64,000 nucleotides of DNA from Sorghum bicolor (GCF_000003195.3 NC_012878.2:23766071-23830070); one strand, 5' to 3'; positions 35,318 to 46,560 are shown, counted from the first letter of the stretch. Made by a program: numbers and translations. The notes: generated by a model not told the origin, from the sequence alone.

Positions 35318-35692
35318 TCATTGAGGGATGAGTTCATTCTTCTCATTCCTAACGAACATCATTCCTCCTTTCTTTGGCACTACTTGGACAGGGCTAACCC
35401 ACTCACTCTGTGGCACAGGATAAATAATCCTAGCATGATAGAGTTTGAGGACCTCTTTCTTAACAACCTCTCGCATAGCATTTTTAAGTCTCCGTTGTGG
35501 TTCCCTTGAACGTGTAAAATTGGGATCAATAGGGATACGATGAGTGCAGAGAATGGGACTAATGCCCGTGAGATCTTCGAGAGAGTCGCCAAATGCTGAT
35601 CTATGCCTTTCAAGAACAGTGACAAGTTGTTGTGTTTCATAATCGGAAAGCTTGTCACTGATAATTACTGGAGATTTTGGGTTGTTGTGCAA
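35318..35692 (-). pseudogene. Pol N-terminal part of RT, element B
   Basis: A 124-codon segment: ISDKLSDYETQQLVTVLERH, CTHRIPIDPN, REPQRRLKNAMREVVKKEV and VPKKGGMMFVRNEKNELIPQ, then TGA. It is shifted in frame relative to the protease-like segment upstream, with a frameshift between 35665 and 35692. Confidence 0.85.
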
Positions 35693-36435
35693 AAGACATA
35701 TTTAAGGCCAGAAGGAAGAGGTTTTAACTCTATCAAAGGAGGTGAAGGTTGTTCATTTTTGTCTAGCTCAATGGGTTCTACCAACTCTTCTTCTTCTTGA
35801 ACAAAGTGTTCAAGATTAAAGAATGGTTGGGCCATCTCCTCTTGAGTCAGCATTAAGATCTCCTCAATAGGATCTGGTTCAAGTTTGGGTTCCACTATCG
35901 TGTTAATTGATCTAGCAAGAGGAACAACAATAGTGGAATTCCCAACCTTGAAGTCTAAATGACCTCGTTGTGCTTGTTCTTGTAGAAGTTTCATTATTGG
36001 TCTGCCAATCAAGAGAGGAATCTCTGGTATGTCAAAAATGTGAAAATCTAGACATATTCCAGAGTCCTTGATTCTAACAGGAACTGCCCTTAATACCCCA
36101 TGGCTTTCTAGAATTAATCTAGATGGACTTTGTAAAAGTTTTTGAGATGGGGTTATGGATTCGTTGGGATAAAGAGTGTCAGCTAACTCCTTGGAAATAA
36201 CATTTATCCCAACATATGGTTTGTAGTGGACCTTCCTAGCGGACCCTCTAATTTGGCACAGAAGAATGGTTGAAGGAGTGATGATTCGAGCTACCTCAGG
36301 AGACAACTCTGCTTCTATTAGCCATTCATAACTCAGAATAGCCGAAAGACTTTTGATGTGTTCTATGTCAACAGATTCTACTCTTAGAACGGATTGAGTG
36401 GTCCCTGCTAGAAATCGTGTTTGGATAGGAAAATT
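35665..36435 (-). pseudogene. Degenerate retropepsin domain, element B
   Basis: In frame with gag after a TAA at 36438-36436. The fold is recognisable from LDFHIFDIPEIPLLIGRPIMKLL. The catalytic D-T/S-G is absent: the place reads YKPYVGINVIS (around 36203-36226). An acidic linker follows, then ELKPLPSGLKYVF, as in A. Confidence 0.8.
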
Positions 36436-37302
36436 TTAGGTGTTTCCATAATCTTCAAAAAGATCTTCCTCGAATTCAAAGGGATGCTCTAAAGGTAGTG
36501 GTTCATCATCCCTTAGTTGATTTTGCATTCCCTTATTAGGAGGTTTCTCTACAACCAAATTAATAGATGGGTCAGGTGGAATTTCTAACTCGGTTGCAAG
36601 TTCCTCATCTTTTGGTTTAGGATCAGGCTCGACTTCTTTTTCTTCTTTAGGAAACTCATCATAAATGCCTATGTAAGGGGTATTTTCAAGGATTCTCTCT
36701 AGGATAGCTCTCCCCTCATCTATGAGTTTGTGTGCGAATGAGCCTCCTGAAGCAATGTCGAGGTGAAGAGCAGCTTCCTTGTTTAGACCACGATAAAAGT
36801 GGTAGTACAGTACATGGTCAGGCAGGGAAAGGTTTGGACCGGAATTGGTAAGGCTTGTGAACCTAGCCCAAGCTGCTCCTAAAGTTTCCTTATCTCTTTG
36901 TTTGAATGTATGAATTTCGATTCTAAGGTCAGCGATTCGAAAAAGTGGGAAGAAAGCGAGACAAAAGTTGTCCTGACGTTCATCCCAATTTCCATTAACG
37001 CCTCCTACAGAATGAGCATACCACTTTTTTGCTCTTCCCAAAAGAGAGAACGGAAATAATTTCCATTTAAGGGTTTCTTGTGTCATGCCGAAAATAGATC
37101 GGCAAGAGCACAACTGCTCGAATTCTCTAAGGTGGGTGTATGGATCTTTATCTACTTGCCCAGAGAAGGGTTGCTCCTGAATCATGGCTATTAGATCAGG
37201 GCCGAGGTCGTAGCCATCTGTAAGAATTGGATGTGATGATGGTGGTGGCTCTAATAACTCGCCCTTTGGAGCAAAGAATTTGTAGATAGGAGTGAAATCC
37301 AT
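36436..37302 (-). pseudogene. Gag, element B
   Basis: I choose ATG 37302 (MDFTPIYKFFAPKG) rather than an upstream methionine at 37389, whose extra 29 residues are hydrophobic leader translation. Gag motifs: FSGQVDKDPYTHLREFEQLC, LKWKLFPFSLLGRAKKWY, FRIADLRIEIHTFKQRD and VLYYHFYRGL. The acidic C-terminus ends EEDLFEDYGNT at TAA 36438-36436. No CCHC knuckle seen. Confidence 0.88.
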
Positions 37303-37397
37303 GTGGTATGGTGAAAATGGTAAGGTGAGTGTGGTAAAAAAGAAGGAAACGAAAAAGGATACACGGACGACTTGGTTCGAAACTAGCACAGCTACCG

Positions 37398-37415
37398 TTC
37401 CCTGGCAACAGCGCT
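37398..37415 (-). other. Degenerate primer-binding site of B
   Basis: The minus strand reads TAGCGCTGTTGCCAGGGA, 15 of 18 bases identical to the tRNA-Asp PBS. All three changes are transitions. Confidence 0.7.
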
Positions 37416-37423
37416 AGAGAGCT

Positions 37424-37848
37424 TGTTGGGTATTTTAAACGCAAACAGAAAAATCCGCAAGTGCACGGATACCGATGTAGCTTTCACCCGGGAGTATTCT
37501 AGAGTATCGATTTTCCACAGGGAACGTGAGTGTACTAATTAAGATTCAAGATCGCCCAAGGATAAATATATAATTATTTTTGGTAGGAAGAGAGGAAGTT
37601 TCCTGAGAGTTCTCTAGTTGATCTAAGAATCAAGAATTACTTCAAAGATTACTTATATCGAGACATCAGAACACTAACCATAGAAAGAGATGAGAAGGGG
37701 GCTAGGAAGCTCTGACTACGGTGCTACAAACACCGATCCGAACGAGGTGGAATACGTCGACCGTTAGGGCTGTCACTACCCTAGGGCTATCACAACAATC
37801 CACAGGATTGGGTGCAATTCTAGGTAATTGCAAGACTAAACACCACGT
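37424..37848 (-). repeat. 5' LTR of element B, inner part
   Basis: First 425 bp (U5 side) of B's 5' LTR, collinear with 30365 onward. U5 motif at 37455-37466 carries a C-to-T change (CAAGTGCAC). Interrupted by C after CACGT (37844-37848). Confidence 0.93.
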
Positions 37849-39073
37849 TGTTGACGGTCCTTAAGTACCAAATATAATCATCAAATAAATAAAGAAAAGG
37901 ATCCAAATGCAACCAACACTCAGACTTAGGGTTTTATCTGACAGAATTCCACGAGTTTTGGTGTTTGTCTGTTTCTGCAGGGGGTTATCAGGAAATACGG
38001 AAGAAAGGCCCACACGTCAAGTTTACATAGAGATATTAACGTGCCGCGCAATTTTCTATCATCTAGAAGACTCCAGAAGCCACGGGAACGAACGAGAAGG
38101 TGATCGGGCCCGGGGGCAGGGCGCCCGCCCTCCCCCCTTGGGCGCCCGCCCTGACCTGGATTTGTTTAAGAACTCTCTTCGTGGACCAAGCTCCACCAAC
38201 CTAAAGGATCAAGGATAACCGTCCAATCAATGTCGGTTTGATCCAATGGCTCACGTTCACTTGAGGGGACTATAAAACCAGACCCCCTGGCCCTAGAGGA
38301 GACAAGTTCATCATAGAGTTGAGAGGAGCCCTCGAAGGAATACCTCTCCTCTAAATAAATATTTATTTTAGGCTTAGCATCCAATGTGAGTAGAATTAGA
38401 TCTTCTAGTTTCTACTAGATTCAGAGAGATAGAGTGGAGGTGCAGATCGAAGGAAGCCCGGCCTGTCGATGTCTACTCTGAGGTTGTACCTGCGGGATCA
38501 AATCTTCTAACCCCAAGGCTTGCTCCTAGGATTCTTTAGTAATTCGACTTCTAATTCTAAGTTCTTGTTTTATTGTTCCTTGGTTTATGTGTTTACTTTA
38601 ATCTCTTCCGGTTGAGTTTAGAGTAACCATTGCTAGCGTAAACGTGGTGTTTGCGCTAGGGTACTCATAGATATCCCTTGACTAGCTGGACCGTGGTAGT
38701 AGCGAGGAACGTGACATTTCTGAGTTACCTTTGCAGACCATATCTCGTTAGCAGGAAGGGTAGGGTTTATAGGTGCGGGTCAAATATCCTTTGTGGTGTC
38801 TAGATTCCGTAAGCTTCCCCAATAGAACAGTAGATCATCCTTACCAAGGTTAGGACGAGACTACGGTTGCAGCCTTCTCTATACATCGCTCATATCGAGA
38901 AACATTCTTTGTAGCCTAAAGGGTAGTAGAAATAGATTTGGTTAGTCAGATGCACGCTTTCTCCCAGTGGTAAAAATATAAATACGATACTCTGGATAAC
39001 CTCCCGGGTGAAATGCTCACCGATATCCGTGCGCTTGCGGATCATTTTCTGATGGCGTTACCAAATATCAACA
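37849..39073 (+). repeat. 5' LTR of element C
   Basis: 1,225 bp, TGTTGACGGTCC...ATATCAACA. TATAAAA is at 38271-38277 with CCAAT at 38223 and 38243. Two GGGCGCCCGCCCT copies lie at about 38118-38153. U5 motif ATCCGTGCGCTTGCGGAT is at 39025-39042. Confidence 0.93.
38271..38277 (+). promoter_or_regulatory. TATA box of C 5' LTR
   Basis: TATAAAA, preceded by two CCAAT boxes within 50 bp. The 3' LTR copy is at 59812-59818. Confidence 0.65.
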
Positions 39074-39081
39074 AGCATTTC

Positions 39082-39099
39082 TGGCGCTGTTGCCGGGGA
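39082..39099 (+). other. Primer-binding site of C (tRNA-Asp)
   Basis: TGGCGCTGTTGCCGGGGA, 17 of 18 complementary to plant tRNA-Asp, 8 nt after the LTR. Confidence 0.9.
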
Positions 39100-39192
39100 G
39101 AAAGACGGTTTGCTGAGATAACTTTAAGTCTTGCTATTATCTTGTATTATACTTTTATACTTTTATTCTTTTATCTTTTTATTTTTATCTTT

Positions 39193-39578
39193 ATGGATAA
39201 CTAAAATTCCATACCTATTATTGAATTCTTTGCACCTTCGGAGACCAGCCATAGACCATGGGAGTCAACAAGTCCTGCCCCTAATTATGATCTATGTCCG
39301 GAGTTGATTGCGATAGGTCAAAACCAACCCCCTTTTCTATAGCCGAGGTCCTATCTTTTAATCAAGAAGATAATGCACTTTTAGCTACACCTAGGGAATC
39401 TATTAATTTTTCTATAAATTCTGGTTTAGACCTAGCCCTACAAGACCATGTTTTTTCTCGATATTTTCACATTGGTCTTAATCATATAACCTTTGGTAGA
39501 GTCTTTCTTTATCTATTAGTAAAGGAAGGTATGTCTTCATTTGTGGACATCCTTCTTGCACTAGTCTTCATAAAATAA
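39193..39578 (+). pseudogene. Gag remnant of element C
   Basis: Begins ATG GAT AAC TAA: the fourth codon is already a stop. It then reads an Athila-like gag N-terminus (IPIIEFFAPSETSHRPW, NYDLCPELIAI). A large internal deletion and frameshift follow. From 39345 another frame reads the gag C-terminal part (VLSFNQEDNALLATPRESI, LALQDHVFSRYFHIGLN). It cannot encode a working Gag. Confidence 0.7.
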
Positions 39579-41465
39579 TCCTTGAGATAGAGAAGGAATC
39601 ATCTCCCAGACGAGGAAAGGAAGTTTCGATAGCCGATTTCCAAACATTTCAATCCCATGATTCGGATATCCATCCCATCCTTGAGCTTAATAATTTCTAC
39701 TATGCTCTTTCTCTTGAACCTCCCGATAATCCTATAAATCTCTCTAGACATCCCATACATAAGAGTCACCAAGACCACAAGGAGGATCGAGAAGAGCAAC
39801 ATCAATGGCTAGAGGGCATTAAAAATTCATGTGCTATCATCACATTTGAGATCTCCAACCCCCTCTTCCTTTCTATTTGTAAAAACTTTAAAAGAGCGGT
39901 TGTCGATGCATATGTCTATAATAAATATTGCAGATCTCGTTGAGTTGATTGATGGTTTCCCAAGGACAAGCTTAGTGTCCTAAAACAAGCACTTATCAGA
40001 TCGTGACATGAACTTCTAATTATTTGCAACATTGCCTTGTGTAATTGAGCATATAGAGATAATTGTAGAAATATTCCTTCGGGTATTCGTGTCACTAACC
40101 TTTCTAGGATTGGAGCAAGAAGATCCGAGGAATGACAAGCACAAGGTATGTCCAACCAACCATCGTACAACATTGAATTAAATTCATCCAAAACTTGAAT
40201 TTTGCAAAATTCAAGCTTGGAGGAGTACTTTACATAAAAACATCTTTTGCCATGTTGCTATGTTGGTTATCCCTACCTTTGAGACATGCTTGATTTGTTA
40301 AATACTAGTCACACTACTTCTCCACTTAAGTAGATCTCTATAAAAGCCATCATGTTACCTATGTTTATCCTAGTAAGTGTTAGTTTGGAAGTACTGTACA
40401 TACTTCTATTGGCTTTTAAATTAAGCATGGTGCTTAGGTTAAACAGCCTTCCTTAATCTGATTAGCCATGGAGTCTAGTTTTGTTACTGAACTAAAAACT
40501 GCTTGAGTAGACATTGGTATATTTTGTCGGACTTACCCCTGTAGGAAAATTTTCAATATCAACCTGGGAAGTCCTGAGATACAAACTCATTGGAGATAAA
40601 GGAGACACATGAAGTTTAACAATTTGCATAAGAAAGACATAGCTCATTCATTATAAAGAGATGATCCATGGAGGGTACCACAAATACGATGCACAACCGC
40701 TAAGAAAGGAAAGCTTCCACAAGGTGATACTATACCATCACTCTTCAATTAAGGTAACATCTTAAGGTACTGGACTATCGCTTTTATAAGTTTCTCCTTG
40801 GTTCTAGTATTCACATAAAATGAAGAGACAAACATGTATGATTTATAACCCCAAATTAACCAACTGACCTAATTCAACATGTTTAATCCTTTAATCTTTG
40901 TTCTTAGTACTACCTTCGTGATCCCACACTCCTAATAATATAAGCTAATATGTTGCACATTCAATCTTTGGAAGATATAAACAAAACATAAATATAGATA
41001 GATTATCTTTCCATTAGGTTGAGCCATTTGATCTGAAAAATGCTACACTCATGATCCATCAACTTTGTCTTGCTCACTATGCTTAAGGTAAGAGAAGAAC
41101 AAATACACTTTTGGTTCTGTTGGTGTTTTCCACCAACAGGGCCCATGCACTTGATCTCTGCCTTGTCTCTATGAACAGGTACACTTCAAGCAAAACATGG
41201 AGGAGTTTTACAACTCCCAGACTCCACCAAGTGAAGGACCTGGATCTACGAGCAAAAACACACTGAGCAGGATATTGCCAACACCGCACTTCGAACTGCT
41301 GGGCAAACAAAGAACATAGGTGACTCCATATGAAGAAGTGCAGACGTCAAGGTCCACACCTAATCAAATGATGCATCTAAAGGATAGACGATGATAAGTC
41401 TTGTCCAGAAGACTTAAAACATTGGATCCTTGTCGGAGGAGGTAAAGATCGTTGACTCAAGTCAT
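39579..41465 (+). other. Degenerate interior of element C
   Basis: No continuous gene. Short stretches still look like gag-protease linker (SHLRSPTPSSFLFVKTLK near 39850). The block at 41117-41170 contains a perfect inverted repeat (CTGTTGGTG / CACCAACAG with a 5-nt loop) and is shared with F (6031 downwards) and with both foldback arms (10430-10490 and mirror). Confidence 0.5.
41117..41139 (+). promoter_or_regulatory. Conserved hairpin CTGTTGGTG / CACCAACAG
   Basis: A 9-bp perfect stem with a TTTTC loop. It is followed by the conserved string GCCCATGCACTTGATCTCT. Homologous hairpins are in the foldback arms (10430-10451) and, with one stem mismatch, in F (6008-6031). Confidence 0.45.
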
Positions 41466-41841
41466 CTTTTCTAATTAAGAAGGATGACCCTGGTGTTCCA
41501 AGCATCGAATGCACAATCAATGGATACTCTTTTCAGAGGACACTCTACGACACCGGATCTGACGACAACATAATGGCCGCAGTTACTTATCAGCTCCTGC
41601 ATTAAATCATGCCCCTACAACCAACATACATTCAGCTCCAGATGATTTTCAGGTCATTGACATGGGAGAAGACGAGTACGATCCACCCATCATCCTTGGA
41701 AGACCGTTCCTCAACACTATCAAAGCCATCATCTATATTGGAACCGGAGAAGTCCACATACTCTTTCCTCTGAAGAAGACGACGCAACTAAAACCAGAGG
41801 AGGCAAATCATCAAGGACGGATGGGTAGACTAAGAAGGAGA
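41466..41841 (+). pseudogene. Retropepsin remnant of element C
   Basis: The frame through 41549 reads PSIECTINGYSF then TLYDTGSDDNIMA, a retropepsin active site with the catalytic Asp (41549-41551) retained, unlike A and B. It stops at TAA 41603-41605. In another frame, 41662 onward reads the second protease half, DPPIILGRPFLNTIKAII, ending in a basic tail. The frameshift between the two makes it non-functional. Its sequence type suggests another origin than the A/B protease. Confidence 0.7.
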
Positions 41842-41842
41842 A

Positions 41843-42049
41843 GTGGTAAGGTCTGAATTACAGCTTGAACAGAACTGTCCTGAGGAGACCGTAGCACCGA
41901 GTCATGTGTGGAGAGAGAAGATAGTTATACACGAAGAGGAGGCGCCGCCGGAACTACCGACTACGCCACCCAGCAAATCCCAGGACGATTTAGAAAATGG
42001 AGTCCCGTTCGGAGGACTCAAAAACACCGAACGCCTTGCCAAGAGGTAA
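41843..42049 (+). pseudogene. Acidic/proline-rich tail of C's ORF
   Basis: A 68-codon frame rich in Glu, Pro and Thr (EEEAPPELPTTPPSKSQ) following the protease remnant. It has the look of the linker at the end of gag-protease ORFs in non-autonomous elements. The start used is only the first methionine in the frame. Confidence 0.35.
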
Positions 42050-42771
42050 ACTTGGTAGTTATCCTTTTTCCAATTTAAAATAGTTTGCTTAGTTAATCAG
42101 ATTCATATCATCTCGAAAAGAAAATAAAAATGTTAAAAAATAGTAAGCCCCATGTGAGTGTGCTCATGGCATAAAACCCATAGGTACATTCACTGTGGTG
42201 GCATAAAATAAATATGATTTCATCTTACAATAAAAATATAAATAATAAGTGCATGACCCTGCTAAATAAAATTTATTAGGAGGAAGCTCAATATTATAAA
42301 GGCAAAGAGATTTTATGCTAACACTTAACCAGTTTCACAAAGCTTTATTGTCTATTTGAGCTCTACAGAACTCAAGGATCAAAGAAGACTAGCAGACGGA
42401 GGACATCCTAATCGCTGTCAGGGTGCTATCGACTTTCGGATACACCTCCACCACTTGCTAGCTACATCAGAAGAAATTACGTCAAAATCCAGCTTAGGGG
42501 AGAGCACCCCCATTTATCCAGCAAAGTGTTTCTACTCGTGTTTATACTTTACTCAAATAATAAAAAGATGCATAATCATAAAAACCCAAATAAAAATTCT
42601 ATGCTTATATATATATCTTTGCTTAGTTTGCTAAATAAATAAATAAATAAAGTTTGCTATGAACCGTTATGATAAGCTCTCACATGGAAATGATCAATAG
42701 TTGCTCTGCCATGACTAGTTCTTAAAATTGAAATCTCTCTCAAGTTTAGGCATGTTATAATTTAAACCTGG
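42050..42771 (+). other. C 3' region up to the D insertion
   Basis: No gene. It includes the internal polypurine tract at 42489-42511. The last five bases CCTGG (42767-42771) are the target copy of element D. Confidence 0.6.
42489..42511 (+). promoter_or_regulatory. Internal polypurine tract with hairpin, element C
   Basis: CCAGCTTAGGGGAGAGCA then CCCCC. GGGG (42497-42500) pairs with CCCC. One G-to-A change relative to C's 3' tract AGCTTGGGGGAG. Confidence 0.5.
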
Positions 42772-44563
42772 TGCAATACCTGATTTTAAGGACAAAACCA
42801 GATATGCACCGTACGTGAGTTTTAGAAGCCAAATCTCACATATAGCTACAAATAAGGGGTAATATCAAAAGACAATGCATAAATTATATAACGTACATAA
42901 TAAAGCAGAGATAACCTTTGATAACAACAGCGGATAGACAACTCCAAACTTCGGGTATTAACTTCTCTCTACAGGATCCAACTGACTGGTTGATCAAAAG
43001 CCTAAACTTCTCCTGAGGTTTGGGGAAAATAGCAAGAGTGAGTCCAAGTCGAACTCAACAAGTATAGCAACTAAATTGTATAGATCCCACAATCTCATGA
43101 TCAATGTGACATAAATAATGTAAAGCATTAAATAATAAATAATAATCATATTTAACACACAAGAATCATCATTCTTAATGTAGATTCCTCAAGGCCGCTC
43201 CTGACCGTGAGCTCGACTAGTATACTAGTTTTAACACTCTGCAGAGGTTGCATATCTTTACCCATGAATCATGATTTACCCTTTCGCCCGAGGTAGCTAG
43301 TCTCTTAACCCCCTTCCTAGGGAGGTCGGCAGGGATCACTATGAAGCCTTTCAAAAGTTCGTCTAACATGTTAGGGCCGCAAGGTTTCCTTTGCGCGCAG
43401 ATATAGAGCCCCTCTTCCGATGGCACAGTGACTCGCAGCTTATACACATACAGACAGAGGCCACACTATACCCAAAACGGTTCAGCCCCTCCGCCCTTTT
43501 GGGTAACCTCTAACAAGCTAGAAAAGGTCTTCATACAGAGCTAAAGCCAGAGCCATTATAGCCCTCATGGTTGCACTGTTATCCCGGGTGATCACGTACA
43601 GACAAATCATCAAGTTGCTAAAAAGTCATTTTTATCATTTATTACTTAACATTAATCTAGTCACAGGATCATGGCCACAGAAGTAAAATCCAAATGCTAT
43701 ACCTGCCTTGATCCAATTGCTATGTTGAACGTGATGGTTGCCAAGGTATTGATCTTGATCACTGAAGTAATGCTCATTGACGATACCCGATCATCGATCA
43801 CACAAACAATCGGAGACAACATACACGAAGCAAACAAGGTTACAATTAGAACAATACACCAATCAATAAAAAGGTTTAGAAACTAATCTACGCGTTACTA
43901 CGGACGCACACGCGAAAAGCATCCTAATCGGAGCTAAGGTGTAAAAGAAACAACTACCGAAAGATTTGCAAGAGTGAAGGCTATATGTTTGTTTTATTCT
44001 AATTACAAAACCATGTGAGGGATATCAATTTAGTCAATTTACATTTTAATTATAAAGTTGAGTTAATTGTCGTATTTTATTAGCAAACATGTCTCTTATA
44101 AGTCATTTAAAATTTATTTTACAAAGGAAATAAATTTGTGAGAGCATCTAGACGAGTTATCAAGTATGTTTAAACTAAAAATAATAATAATTTGAGACAT
44201 ATTGTATATTAATAATATTTTATCATTTATTTATGAATGTTACGGAATAACAAGGGAGTATTGAACTTGCATGAGGGAGAACGTAATCGTAACATGCAGA
44301 CTGCAATTTAATTTAAACAGATGACTATGTTCAGAGCTGGATTGATAAATCAGTATAGACCTATCAATGAATAAAGGAAGGGATCAGTATAGAAGAAGCC
44401 AGGAGCTTAACTGCAAACGTTGATGCTTACGGCAGCCTTTTAAACTTGTATCAGACTTGTTAGAGCAGGGAACTTGGCCTCCATGTGTCTGGCGTGAGTA
44501 GCAACATATATGTCTGATTTGCTGGCCAGTTGGAACACAGGCCATAGAACTCTGCAGGCAGTA
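42772..44563 (-). repeat. 3' LTR of D, distal part
   Basis: Collinear with 54726-56518 (TGCAATACCTGATTTT versus TGTAATACCCGATTTT), about 3-4% different by eye in its first part. Interrupted after GTA (44561-44563) by the CACTA element E. Confidence 0.88.
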
Positions 44564-44576
44564 CACTGCTACAGAA
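44564..44576 (+). repeat. 5' terminus of CACTA transposon E
   Basis: CACTGCTACAGAA at the break point of D's LTR. It fits the CACTA terminus with A-to-G at position 5. Only one copy of the 3-bp target (GTA) remains. Confidence 0.7.
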
Positions 44577-44639
44577 TGAGGCATTGGTCGATGCTCAAAA
44601 TGGCCAAACACCTGGACCTCTGTGCAGTCCGGTGTTAAA

Positions 44640-44905
44640 GCCGCCCTTAACTCCGGTTTGTAACACGAAACGATGCTAAAGGGTCCTGCCCACCGGCTAC
44701 TGACAGGTGCTGTCGGGGCAGAGACCCTTTAGCACCGGTTCGTATTACAAACCGGTGCTAAAGGGGTCCCTTTAGCACCGGCCAGAGCCACGGGTCGAGG
44801 CAAACCCTTTAGCACCGGTTTTTTTACAAACCGGTGCTAAAGGGTAACCCTTTAGCACCGGTTTTTGCCCTGAACCGGTGCTAAAGTTCCGGTTTATAGG
44901 CCGGC
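44640..44905. repeat. Subterminal CACTA motif array
   Basis: Seven clear copies of TTTAGCACCGG or its complement, plus one variant (GATGCTAAAGGG), arranged as alternating inverted pairs. Such arrays bind the TNPA-type protein in CACTA elements and are typical of the grass families with this motif. Confidence 0.9.
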
Positions 44906-45120
44906 TCCCTCCTCCCCTCTGCCCATTTGAAACCGAGAGCACCATTGTTGTTCTTGGAGCTTCTTCTTGCTTGTTCTTCATTTGTTCTTCATCTCCAACG
45001 CCCATCGTTGATCTTCTTCGACTCCGTCATCGTCTCTTCGTGCTTGGAGGTGACTAACTTTTGTCTTTCTTGTCTTTTCATGTTGTTTTTGGCTTGTGAT
45101 GTTCGCATTATTTTTAGCTC

Positions 45121-45723
45121 NNNNNNNNNNNNNNNNNNNNNNNNNNNNNNNNNNNNNNNNNNNNNNNNNNNNNNNNNNNNNNNNNNNNNNNNNNNNNNNN
45201 NNNNNNNNNNNNNNNNNNNNNNNNNNNNNNNNNNNNNNNNNNNNNNNNNNNNNNNNNNNNNNNNNNNNNNNNNNNNNNNNNNNNNNNNNNNNNNNNNNNN
45301 NNNNNNNNNNNNNNNNNNNNNNNNNNNNNNNNNNNNNNNNNNNNNNNNNNNNNNNNNNNNNNNNNNNNNNNNNNNNNNNNNNNNNNNNNNNNNNNNNNNN
45401 NNNNNNNNNNNNNNNNNNNNNNNNNNNNNNNNNNNNNNNNNNNNNNNNNNNNNNNNNNNNNNNNNNNNNNNNNNNNNNNNNNNNNNNNNNNNNNNNNNNN
45501 NNNNNNNNNNNNNNNNNNNNNNNNNNNNNNNNNNNNNNNNNNNNNNNNNNNNNNNNNNNNNNNNNNNNNNNNNNNNNNNNNNNNNNNNNNNNNNNNNNNN
45601 NNNNNNNNNNNNNNNNNNNNNNNNNNNNNNNNNNNNNNNNNNNNNNNNNNNNNNNNNNNNNNNNNNNNNNNNNNNNNNNNNNNNNNNNNNNNNNNNNNNN
45701 NNNNNNNNNNNNNNNNNNNNNNN
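45121..45723. other. Assembly gap
   Basis: 603 unknown bases followed by an (AT)n run (45724-45750), so a simple repeat probably stopped the assembly. A 5' exon of the transposon genes could be hidden here. Confidence 0.99.
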
Positions 45724-45750
45724 ATATATATATATATATATATATATATA
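45724..45750. repeat. (AT)n microsatellite
   Basis: Uninterrupted AT dinucleotides bordering the gap. The true length is unknown. Confidence 0.95.
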
Positions 45751-45942
45751 TTTCGTATTTCATGGTTGACCTAGTATTCATGTAGTTTGCAAGAATGAAT
45801 TATAGTATATTTTTATGATCTTAGAAAGTAGGATAGTTCAAATTAATTGGTTTGTTAATATCACTTGATTTATTTTTATTACTACATATAATGACCATTG
45901 TATCATATTTATAATTGTTTAAAAATTGAGTATGGATAGTAG

Positions 45943-46465
45943 ATGGCAACCGTGACCGGGTCTTCGGTCTCTCAACGGGTTCAAAAGCGATACCGTCCGG
46001 AACTCCCTCTCATTACTTGTGGCAAGTGTGGGCAGAAGATTTTGATGGAGTACAAAGTGTCGAAAGAGGTAGTAAACAAGGGTCGTATATTCTACAAGTG
46101 TCCAGATCGTAATGTGAGTTATTTTCAGACATTTGCTTATATATGTGCATATTTTTTTAAATGATATTAATTAAACTTTTGATTCTCTCTTTTAATTTCA
46201 GTGGGACGGTAGCGGCGGACGTACAGGTTGGTACTGGGAGGAAGAATACATTGAACACATTAAGAAATCTTTTGCACAGGTGGTTGAGGCTGAAGGTGGT
46301 GAGGCAGTGAGCCGACGAAAGGAGTTCAATGATGTTGATCAAGCAAATGATCTATCTATTATAGTTGGGATCGGACGCGAACTAATTATGTTGCTTAAGT
46401 GCATTTTAGTTTTGGTTTTTTTAGTGCTAGTTGCGATTGTATTTGTTGTAGCCAAGCTTTTCTAA
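45943..46465 (+). CDS. GRF zinc-finger membrane protein of CACTA element
   Basis: Two exons: 45943-46113 (57 codons) and 46202-46465 (87 codons plus TAA). The intron 46114-46201 has GT (GTGAGT) and AG (TTTCAG) ends and removing it keeps the frame. The 144-residue product has a GRF-type zinc finger: CGKC near residue 26, NKGRIFYKC around 46-54 and, after the splice, WDGSG...GWYWEEEY. It ends in a hydrophobic segment (LLKCILVLVFLVLVAIVFVV) that looks like one membrane anchor. Small GRF proteins with a C-terminal membrane segment are common in grass predicted proteomes. Its role in transposition is unknown to me. No stop or frameshift is seen, in contrast to the neighbouring transposase. Confidence 0.7.
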
Positions 46466-46560
46466 ATTAATCAACTATGTATCTTAGACATGTTGTGCAA
46501 TAAGATGAGAAACTATATGTGTGCATTTTTTTCATAATATATATGTTATATTTAATGCAG

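Noticed and set aside
43217..43447. 76-codon frame shared with 55105-55401
   Set aside because: Both are in the two LTRs of D. Duplication is due to the LTR pair and the product has no known motif.
44927..45785. Long open frames spanning 44927-45785
   Set aside because: They consist mostly of the 603-N gap and have no sequence support.
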